From contig CAZIDY010000007.1 in assembly GCA_964538505.1 (NCBI GenBank), forward strand, positions 1 to 64,000: a DNA stretch of 64,000 nt, given 5' to 3'. The position numbers and the translations under genes are program-made. Shown here one piece after another: positions 38,106 through 44,576 of this stretch. This DNA comes from Zeimonas sp964538505 (GTDB lineage Bacteria; Pseudomonadota; Gammaproteobacteria; Burkholderiales; Burkholderiaceae_E). Numbering within the stretch: position 1 is the stretch's first letter; each line of letters begins with the position of its first letter. The notes under the pieces are model-generated. The model saw nothing but the letters and a program-made list of their open reading frames with translations. It was not told the origin of the DNA and searched no databases.

Positions 38106-38267
38106 ATGGACATCAACGTGTTCCGCGGCCTGCTGGCGGTGGTGTGCCTGATCGCGTTTCTCGGCATCGTCGCGTGGGCATGGAGCCGAAACCAGCAGAA
38201 GCGATTCGACGAAGCGGCGAACCTGCCGTTCGTCGAGGAAGACGGGGAAAGGAAAGATCATGGCTGA
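38106..38267 (+). CDS. ccoQ: cbb3-type oxidase small subunit CcoQ (FixQ)
   Basis: A 53-aa single-helix protein: short N terminus, FRGLLAVVCLIAFLGIVAWAWS and a charged tail NQQKRFDEAANLPF, all as in CcoQ, which stabilises the oxidase. It overlaps the ccoP start by 8 bp and follows ccoO after 17 bp. Confidence 0.93.
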   Translation: MDINVFRGLLAVVCLIAFLGIVAWAWSRNQQKRFDEAANLPFVEEDGERKDHG

Positions 38268-39192
38268 TTTCGTCGCTCCGGGCTGGAGCGTGTACATCAC
38301 GGTCATCACGCTGGTCTCGATCGCGTTCTGCGTCTGGCTCACGCTGGTGCTCGCGCGCGGACGCGTGCCCGGCAGGCAGGTCGACACGACGGGGCACAAA
38401 TGGGACGAAGACCTCGAGGAGTACAACAACCCGCTGCCACGCTGGTGGCTGTGGCTGTTCCTGATCACCTGCGCGTTCGGCTTCGGCTACCTGACGCTGT
38501 ATCCGGGGCTCGGCACCTTCCCGGGGCTGCTCGGCTGGAGCCAGAAGGGCCAGTACGAACGCGAGGTCGCGCGCGTCGACGAAGCCGTCGCACCGCTGTT
38601 CGCGAAGTACATGCAGCAGGAGATTCCCGCGGTGGCGGCCGACGCCGAGGCGCGCGCAATGGGCGAGCGCCTGTATCTCACCTATTGCGTGCAGTGCCAC
38701 GGCTCGGACGCACGCGGCAGCCGCGGCTTCCCGAACCTCGCCGATACCGACTGGCTCTACGGCGGTGATCCCGAAGCGATCAAGGCAACGATCACCGGCG
38801 GACGCAACGGCGTGATGCCGCCGATGGCTGCGGCGCTCGGCACGAAGGAAGACGTCGAGAACGTCGCGAATTACGTGCTGTCGCTGTCGAACAGCCGGCA
38901 CGACGCGGCCGCAGCGGCCGCCGGCCAGGAGAAGTTCGCCGTCTGCGCCGCCTGCCACGGCGAGACGGGCACCGGCAACCCCGCGCTCGGCGCACCGAAC
39001 CTCACCGACAGCGTCTGGCTGTACGGCGGCGGGCTCGCCCGCATCGTCGAGGCGATCGAGCAGGGCCGCATGAACCAGATGCCGGCCTTCGGCGAGATGC
39101 TCTCCGACGGCAAGGTGCACCTGCTCACCGCCTACGTCTGGGGCCTGTCGAACAACACAGCGGCCGCCACCGGTACGCCGGGAACGCATTGA
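38260..39192 (+). CDS. ccoP: cbb3-type cytochrome c oxidase subunit III CcoP
   Basis: A 310-aa di-haem cytochrome c. Two helices at the N terminus (about residues 10-30 and 60-80) flank the FixP_N domain with WDEDLEEYNNPLPRWWLWLF. The haem sites are YCVQCHG (about 145) and VCAACHG (about 230), with methionine ligands plausible in NGVMPPM and NQMPAFG. It accepts electrons from bc1-derived cytochrome c. Its stop overlaps the TTG start of ccoG. Confidence 0.97.
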   Translation: MADFVAPGWSVYITVITLVSIAFCVWLTLVLARGRVPGRQVDTTGHKWDEDLEEYNNPLPRWWLWLFLITCAFGFGYLTLYPGLGTFPGLLGWSQKGQYEREVARVDEAVAPLFAKYMQQEIPAVAADAEARAMGERLYLTYCVQCHGSDARGSRGFPNLADTDWLYGGDPEAIKATITGGRNGVMPPMAAALGTKEDVENVANYVLSLSNSRHDAAAAAAGQEKFAVCAACHGETGTGNPALGAPNLTDSVWLYGGGLARIVEAIEQGRMNQMPAFGEMLSDGKVHLLTAYVWGLSNNTAAATGTPGTH

Positions 39193-40640
39193 GCGCAGTC
39201 CCTCCGTCGGTTCCGGGCGCCTCGACAACGGGCGACGGTGCCGCGCGCCCGTCGCCGGCGGCCGACGCCGAGCAGGCGCTCTACGAGGTTCGCCGCAAGG
39301 TCTACCCGCGCGCGGTCACCGGCTGGTACGCGCGCTGGCGCTGGATCCTGGTGTGGGTCACGCAGCTCGTCTTCTACGGGCTGCCGTGGCTGTCGTGGGG
39401 CGATCGTCCGGCGGTGCTGTTCCACCTCGAGGCGCGCCGCTTCTACCTGTTCGGGCTGGTTCTCTATCCGCAGGACTTCATCTACCTGACAGGGCTGCTC
39501 GTCATCTCGGCGCTCGGGCTGTTCCTGTTCACCACGGTGGCCGGACGGCTGTGGTGCGGATACGCGTGCCCGCAGACGGTGTACACCGAGATCTTCATGT
39601 GGATCGAGCGGCGCATCGAGGGCGACCGCACCGCGCGCATGCGGCTCGACCGCGCGCCGATGAGCGCGCAGAAGTTTGCGCGCAAGAGTGCGAAGCATCT
39701 CGCGTGGATCGTCGTTGCGCTGTGGACCGGCATTACCTTCGTCGGCTACTTCACGCCGATCGACGAACTGCTCGTCGCGATGGCCAGCTTCACGCTCGGG
39801 CCCTGGCAGAGCTTCTGGGTGCTGTTCTACGGCTTCGCCACCTGGGGCAACGCCGGCTTCATGCGCGAGCAGGTCTGCAAATACATGTGTCCGTACGCAC
39901 GCTTCCAGGGCGTGATGTTCGACAAGGACACAATGGTCATCACCTACGACCGCGAGCGCGGCGAGCCACGCGGCGCTCGCTCGCGCAAGGCCGATCCCGC
40001 TGTGCTCGGGCTCGGCGCCTGCGTCGACTGCAACATCTGCGTGCACGTGTGCCCCACCGGCATCGACATCCGGGATGGCCTGCAGATCGAGTGCATCGGC
40101 TGCGCCGCCTGCATCGACGGCTGCGACCAGGTGATGGACAAGATGGGCTACCCGCGCGGGCTCATCCGCTACACGACGCAGAATGCGCTCGACAACAAGC
40201 TCGACCGGCGCGCGATCTGGCGACGCGTGCTGCGCCCGCGCGTGCTGATCTACAGCGCGGTGCTGCTTGCGGTTACGATCGCGCTGTTCGCGCATCTGGC
40301 GCTGCGCGCACCGCTGAAGGCCGACGTGATGCGCGACCGCGCTCTCGGGCGCGAGGTCGAGCAGGGCATGATCGAGAACACTTACCGCGTGCAGATCATC
40401 AACTCGAGCGAGCAGACGCGCAGGTTCCGCATCGTCGCTGGCGGAATCGACACCGTGTTCCTCGTCGGCGACAGCGAGTTCGTCGTGGAGCCCACCGGCG
40501 TGCGGCTGGTGCCGGTGAGCGCGCGTATCGAGCCGGGCGAAGGGCGGCCGGGGAGCAACCCGATCACCTTCCGTGTCGAAGCGGTCGACGATCCGAAAGT
40601 CGCGGTCGACGCGCACTCGACCTTCTTCGTGCCTCGCTGA
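39189..40640 (+). CDS. ccoG: Cytochrome c oxidase accessory protein CcoG (FixG, RdxA)
   Basis: A 483-aa membrane ferredoxin-like protein with about five helices. Cysteine motifs: CGYACPQTVYTEIFMW, then two 4Fe-4S patterns CVDCNICVHVCPTGIDIR and CIGCAACIDGC. CcoG acts as a cupric reductase in cbb3 assembly in other bacteria. The C-terminal 120 residues form an Ig-like FixG_C domain. The start is TTG, overlapping the ccoP stop; no in-frame ATG is available before the conserved VRRKVYPR. Confidence 0.94.
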   Translation: MSAVPPSVPGASTTGDGAARPSPAADAEQALYEVRRKVYPRAVTGWYARWRWILVWVTQLVFYGLPWLSWGDRPAVLFHLEARRFYLFGLVLYPQDFIYLTGLLVISALGLFLFTTVAGRLWCGYACPQTVYTEIFMWIERRIEGDRTARMRLDRAPMSAQKFARKSAKHLAWIVVALWTGITFVGYFTPIDELLVAMASFTLGPWQSFWVLFYGFATWGNAGFMREQVCKYMCPYARFQGVMFDKDTMVITYDRERGEPRGARSRKADPAVLGLGACVDCNICVHVCPTGIDIRDGLQIECIGCAACIDGCDQVMDKMGYPRGLIRYTTQNALDNKLDRRAIWRRVLRPRVLIYSAVLLAVTIALFAHLALRAPLKADVMRDRALGREVEQGMIENTYRVQIINSSEQTRRFRIVAGGIDTVFLVGDSEFVVEPTGVRLVPVSARIEPGEGRPGSNPITFRVEAVDDPKVAVDAHSTFFVPR

Positions 40641-40656
40641 ACGGGAGGCATACGCG

Positions 40657-41205
40657 ATGCAGCCGACGCTGACGATGAAAACCCCTCCTGCGGCAGACGC
40701 CGACACCCGACCCTGGTACCGCCACCGCTGGCCGTGGCTGCTGGCGATCGCACCGGCTGCCGCGCTCGTCGGCGGCATCGTCATGCTGTGGCTGGCGATC
40801 ACGACCACCGACTCGCTCGTCGTCGACGACTACTACCGCGAAGGCCGGGCGATCAACCAGCAGCTCGCGCGCGATCGTCTCGCCGCGGCGCTCGGCCTTT
40901 CTGCGCAGCTTCGCTTCGAAGGCGGCAACGATCCCGTCGTCGTACTGCAGCTCGCCGCCGAGCGCGGCACCGAATGGCCGCGCGAGCTCAGCCTGCGCAT
41001 CGTGCACGCGACGATCGCGTCGCACGATCTCGACTACCACCTCGAGCACGTCGGCAACGGCCGCTACCGCGCGCCGGCCACCGCCCCCGAGCCGGGTGGT
41101 CGCTGGCTCGTGCAGATCGAGGACCCCGGACGCACCTGGCGGCTCGTTGCGCCGGTGGTCACGCGCTTCGACACGCCGCTCGCACTGCAGGCGTCGACAC
41201 CATGA
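40657..41205 (+). CDS. ccoH: FixH family protein, cbb3 oxidase assembly
   Basis: A 182-aa protein with one membrane helix (WLLAIAPAAALVGGIVMLWLAI, about residues 22-43) and the conserved DYYREGRAINQ that defines FixH/CcoH, followed by a periplasmic beta-rich domain. CcoH is needed for stable cbb3 assembly. GGGAGG lies before the ATG, 16 bp after ccoG. Its stop overlaps the next ATG. Confidence 0.88.
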   Translation: MQPTLTMKTPPAADADTRPWYRHRWPWLLAIAPAAALVGGIVMLWLAITTTDSLVVDDYYREGRAINQQLARDRLAAALGLSAQLRFEGGNDPVVVLQLAAERGTEWPRELSLRIVHATIASHDLDYHLEHVGNGRYRAPATAPEPGGRWLVQIEDPGRTWRLVAPVVTRFDTPLALQASTP

Positions 41206-41534
41206 GTGGAACGCCTGCCCCCGGGTCGCTCGCCGGGCAGGATCCCGTCGACGAGCTGGAACCGCCGCGCAAGCGGCGGGTGCGGCGCATCGCACGCATC
41301 GTCATGCAGGTGCTGTGGCCGGCGTTCCTGATGGCGATCATCGCCGAGGGCATCGTCTTCTCGATGATCGATCCGCACGAGCTGCGCCTCGTCTCGGCGT
41401 ACCTGCAGGACAGCCGCGTGGCCGCCTACACGGTGTCGTTCTTCGTGTTCTGGGCGCTGTTCGCGTGCTCGAGCGGCATGACGTATTTTCTCGCGCACGG
41501 CGTCGGCGAGCCGCCGCCGCGCGACGACGCATAG
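41202..41534 (+). CDS. Small conserved membrane protein at the end of the cco operon
   Basis: A 110-aa protein with a basic, Pro/Glu-rich N terminus and two hydrophobic helices, VLWPAFLMAIIAEGIVFSMI and AYTVSFFVFWALFACSSGMTYFL. I recognise no named domain. Its ATG overlaps the ccoH stop, so it is coupled to oxidase assembly genes, and similar short proteins follow fixH in other betaproteobacteria. The function is unknown; a role in cbb3 biogenesis is an inference from position. Confidence 0.75.
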   Translation: MSGTPAPGSLAGQDPVDELEPPRKRRVRRIARIVMQVLWPAFLMAIIAEGIVFSMIDPHELRLVSAYLQDSRVAAYTVSFFVFWALFACSSGMTYFLAHGVGEPPPRDDA

Positions 41535-41592
41535 CCGCCCGCACGCGGAACCGGCACGGCCGCGCTCGGGCCGAACGCGGCGTGAACAGGTA

Positions 41593-41991
41593 TCAACGAC
41601 CACCCTCCCAGTCGCTCAGCCGACGCCGGTCGCGCTTCGTCGGGCGGCCGCCCTCGATCGACGCAGCCGGATCGGCCTGCCAGCGCCGCTGCTCGCGGCG
41701 TTGCGCGCGCTGCTCGATCGACTCGACACTCTCCTCGTACAGCGTCTGCGCCACCGGGGCCGGGCCGCGACGATCGCTGATCGCAAGCACGCGCACGATG
41801 CGCTCGTCGTCGCCGATGCGCACGCGCAGCTCGTCGCCGACGCGCACGGGCCTTGCCGGCTTCACGCGCTGCCCGTCGACGACGACGCGACCACTCTCGA
41901 CCGCCTGGCGCGCGAGGTTGCGCGCGGAGAAGAAACGTGCGGCCCACAGCCACTTGTCGATGCGAACGACGCTGTCGGTCGGGTCAGACAT
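41593..41991 (-). CDS. hslR: RNA-binding S4 domain protein, Hsp15-like
   Basis: A 132-aa protein with the S4 domain from about residue 8 to 70: VRIDKWLWAARFFSARNLARQAVESGRV and VNGQRV-type KPARPVRVGDELRV. In E. coli Hsp15 binds stalled 50S subunits carrying nascent chains. The C terminus is basic (Arg/Lys-rich), as in Hsp15. The ATG at 41991 matches the family start; upstream open frame is not conserved. Divergent from the maoC-like gene and convergent with the cco operon. Confidence 0.88.
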   Translation of the reverse strand: MSDPTDSVVRIDKWLWAARFFSARNLARQAVESGRVVVDGQRVKPARPVRVGDELRVRIGDDERIVRVLAISDRRGPAPVAQTLYEESVESIEQRAQRREQRRWQADPAASIEGGRPTKRDRRRLSDWEGGR

Positions 41992-42113
41992 CAGCGGGCA
42001 CCGTAGGTCGCGTCGGTGGATATCGGGCGCAACACAGGGACGGGCATGGCGAAGCGGCAGGCTTTTCGGTATTTTAGGCGGTTGCCTGTCGTGCGCCACC
42101 GGAGTTCGCGTTC

Positions 42114-42575
42114 ATGTCCGTTCCCCCGAAAGAGCGATTCTTCGAGGATTTCCACCCCGGGGAAGTGCTCGAGTTCGGCGACTACCTGGTCACCGAGGAC
42201 GAGATCATCGATTTCGCGAAGCGCTACGACCCACAGCCCTTCCACGTCGATCACCAGGCGGCCGAGCAATCGATCTACGGCGGGCTGATCGCCAGCGGCT
42301 GGATGACCGGCAGCATCGTGATGCGCATGCTCGTCGACCACTTCATCGCACCCGCCTCGAGCATGGGCTCACCCGGCGTCGACGAGATCCGCTGGCCGAA
42401 ACCGGTTCGTCCCGGCGACCGCCTGAAGCTGCGCGTCACCGTCGTCGAAACGCGTCGCTCGCAGAGCAAGCCCGACCGCGGCATCGTCCAGCTTCAACAG
42501 GAAGCGATCAACCAGGACGGCGAGACGGTGATGAGCATTCGGGGGATGGGGTTGTATAAATGCAGGGAAGAGTAA
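42114..42575 (+). CDS. MaoC family (R)-specific enoyl-CoA hydratase-like protein
   Basis: A 153-aa hot-dog-fold protein. The hydratase 2 motif is partly visible as DEIIDFAKRYDPQPFHVD, with the Asp–His pair that is catalytic in R-hydratases, followed by GGLIASGWMTGSIVMRM and WPKPVRPGDRLKLRV. It would hydrate an enoyl-CoA; the true substrate is unknown. GGAG lies 9 bases before the ATG. Its TAA stop overlaps the left inverted repeat of the adjacent island, so the element sits flush against this gene. Confidence 0.88.
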   Translation: MSVPPKERFFEDFHPGEVLEFGDYLVTEDEIIDFAKRYDPQPFHVDHQAAEQSIYGGLIASGWMTGSIVMRMLVDHFIAPASSMGSPGVDEIRWPKPVRPGDRLKLRVTVVETRRSQSKPDRGIVQLQQEAINQDGETVMSIRGMGLYKCREE

Positions 42576-42590
42576 ATCGGGGTCAGACCA
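42572..42590 (+). repeat. Left end inverted repeat of the island
   Basis: GTAAATCGGGGTCAGACCA, overlapping the maoC stop codon. Its reverse complement, with one extra base, lies at 63245-63264. GGGGTCAGACC-type sequences are known as dispersed repeats in proteobacteria, so it may be a repeat family and not a dedicated transposon end. Confidence 0.65.
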
Positions 42591-42644
42591 GCGTAAAGCC
42601 TGGTCGGAACGGCCGTCGCCAGCCAGCACGCTTGCCAACGAGGC

Positions 42645-42766
42645 GTAAAGGACAGGGTGTAAAGGACACCTGCGCCGAGCTGTCCTTTACGAAACCCTTG
42701 AGATTCAGCTGATTGAGCGCCCAGCGTCCGACGCTTGCCCGCGTCGTCACGGCTGGTGTCCTTTAT
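42645..42766. repeat. Four copies of GTAAAGGACA / TGTCCTTTA(C/T), downstream cluster
   Basis: Direct copies lie at 42645 and 42659, inverted copies at 42681 and 42757. The pair 42659-42668 and 42681-42690 makes a perfect 10-bp stem with a 12-base loop. The copy at 42757 encodes the last residues of the AlbA_2 protein. Two more copies lie on the other side of that gene. Confidence 0.7.
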
Positions 42767-44405
42767 CGCCCTCCAGTCGGTACTTGCGCCAGCGGCGCTC
42801 ACCCGTGGAGATGATTACTCCCTCCCCACGCAGAGCGTCGAGCGCGCGGGCGAGCGCCTTCTCGTGGATCTCGGGGCCAATGCGGCGGTGGATATCGGCC
42901 CGCCCAGAGTCCGGGAAGCGACCGAGATCTTCGAGGATGAGCGCCCTCAACCGATGGGGCTGCACACGCTTCAGTGTCGTGAGTGCGTCAAGCCCGGCCT
43001 CACGGAGGAGCGCGGGCGGCACGAAGTGGCGCGTGGCGCTCGTGCGGCCGGTCTGCTCGATGAGCCCCCAGCCGAGGAGCCGCCCGAGCCAGCGGCGCAG
43101 CGCGTTCGTGTCCGCCAACTCCAGCTCCCCGGCGAGCTCGGCGGCCGAGATGCTCTCGGTCTGCGCGACGAGTGCGAAGGTGATGCGCTCGCGCTGCGTG
43201 AGCTGGTACCTCTTGTCGGCCTCGACGAGAAGCTTGATAACGCCGGGTTGCACCACGCGGCGAGGGATCGTGACGTGAACCGAGTCAGTCCCCTCGGTGA
43301 TGGTCGGCGCCTTGCGCCCCGTCGCGAGCAGTCGCTCGAAGAGCAGGTCGATGCCGCTGCCCTCTCGCTCCATCAGCTTGAGGTCGTGGAAGATGTGCGC
43401 GAGCCCGTCGTTCCGGCGGCGGCTCTCGTGGAGGATGTTCTGTGGCGTGACGCCGATGGGCAGGCGCCCCGGGTTCACGACCTCGAGGCGGTCCGGGTGC
43501 AGGTTCAGGTAGATGTCGCCCCGCTGGGTGTAGGGCCGGTGAACGAACGCGTTGACGAGTAACTCGCGGATGACGAGCTCGTCGTAGGCCGGCAGCTTCG
43601 TGCGCAGCATGCCGTCGGGCAGCTCGTAGCTCTCGCGGAAGTCAGTGACCTCGGACCAGATAGCGTCGACGAGTTCGATGGGCGACTGCGTGCGGTCATC
43701 CCAGCTCCACTTCGCGATCTTCACATCGCGCTCATCGTACTTGATGGCCTGTACGATCGGCGCGCTCCCGAGGCTCGATCGATCGTGCCTGTCGCCGACG
43801 AGCAGTATGCCGAGGTTCGTCAGCACGTCGCCCTTCGCGAGGCCGTAGTGCGTGAGTAATTCGTCGTCGTCCTTCTCCTTCACCGACGGCTTCACCCGGT
43901 CCGATGCGCGGAGCCCCGCGCAGATGCGCTCGACCTTCGTGGCGTCGGCGCTCGCCCTCGGAACACGCTGCGAGGTCATCGCCTCCCAAGGCACGGCTGG
44001 GCGCTCGTTTGCGAGGCGCATCACGTCGTCGCCGACGATCGGTCGGCAGGTGTCGCCGACGCGGAGGAAGTAGCGCCCGTCGCTCGTCGAGGCGATGCCC
44101 GTCGCGCGCGGGATGGTGAGCGCGATGTACTCGCCGCTGTTCTCATGGCGCTTCAGCTCCGGCACCATCTGCACGTTCACGGTCAGCTCGCCGACGCGCT
44201 TGCGAATGCGATCGAGCAGCCCGGGTTCGACGCGCTGGTCGGCAGGCGGCGCCTCGGCGTCGTCCTCGATGCCGATGAGAAGCGTGCCTCCCGCTGCATT
44301 GGCGAAGCAGACGCAGGCTTGCGCAAGTTCGCCGAAGTCGGGCTTTGCACCAGTGACGAGGCGCAACGACTTGCGGTCAAGGGTGTGAGACTCGCGGGTG
44401 GTCAT
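42747..44405 (-). CDS. ATP-binding protein with AlbA_2 (Schlafen-like) domain
   Basis: A 552-aa protein. The N-terminal domain (about residues 1-130) is AlbA_2/Schlafen-like: LAQACVCFANAAGGTLLIGIEDD and YIALTIPRATGIA with RYFLRVGDTCRPI. The middle shows the ATPase-like HATPase_c_4 pattern: RELLVNAFVHRPYTQRGDIYLNLHPDRLEVVNPGRLP and a GSGIDLLFE segment. The C terminus is a pair of winged-helix-like stretches. Such proteins are called putative transcriptional regulators or, for Schlafen-like domains, possible RNases; neither is proven here. The ATG at 44405 has GAGG close upstream. It is separated from the defence operon by 171 bp and is flanked by GTAAAGGACA repeats. Confidence 0.82.
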   Translation of the reverse strand: MTTRESHTLDRKSLRLVTGAKPDFGELAQACVCFANAAGGTLLIGIEDDAEAPPADQRVEPGLLDRIRKRVGELTVNVQMVPELKRHENSGEYIALTIPRATGIASTSDGRYFLRVGDTCRPIVGDDVMRLANERPAVPWEAMTSQRVPRASADATKVERICAGLRASDRVKPSVKEKDDDELLTHYGLAKGDVLTNLGILLVGDRHDRSSLGSAPIVQAIKYDERDVKIAKWSWDDRTQSPIELVDAIWSEVTDFRESYELPDGMLRTKLPAYDELVIRELLVNAFVHRPYTQRGDIYLNLHPDRLEVVNPGRLPIGVTPQNILHESRRRNDGLAHIFHDLKLMEREGSGIDLLFERLLATGRKAPTITEGTDSVHVTIPRRVVQPGVIKLLVEADKRYQLTQRERITFALVAQTESISAAELAGELELADTNALRRWLGRLLGWGLIEQTGRTSATRHFVPPALLREAGLDALTTLKRVQPHRLRALILEDLGRFPDSGRADIHRRIGPEIHEKALARALDALRGEGVIISTGERRWRKYRLEGDKGHQP

Positions 44406-44446
44406 AGGCACCTCTGTGCCTCGGAGGTGCGGTGCGTAGCCAGGCC

Positions 44447-44491
44447 GTAAAGGACACTGCTCAAGGACATCGGGCTGACGGTGTCCTTTAT
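44447..44491. repeat. GTAAAGGACAC … GTGTCCTTTAT hairpin upstream of the AlbA_2 gene
   Basis: TAAAGGACAC (44448-44457) pairs perfectly with GTGTCCTTTA (44481-44490), with a 23-base spacer that holds a third, degenerate TCAAGGACA. The element lies 40-90 bp ahead of the AlbA_2 start codon and repeats the motif found beyond its stop codon. The rest of the 44406-44576 gap shows no gene. Confidence 0.7.
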
Positions 44492-44576
44492 GGGACGCCG
44501 CGCCTTCAGCCCCAGCGAGCGGGAGCTGTTTGGCCCACGTGCGTTCAGCGTGATCTGTCGAAGTTCCGAAAGACGG

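Noticed and set aside
42645..42690. Closely spaced GTAAAGGACA copies considered as a CRISPR-like array
   Set aside because: Units are only 10 bp, spacing is irregular, orientations differ and no cas genes are present.
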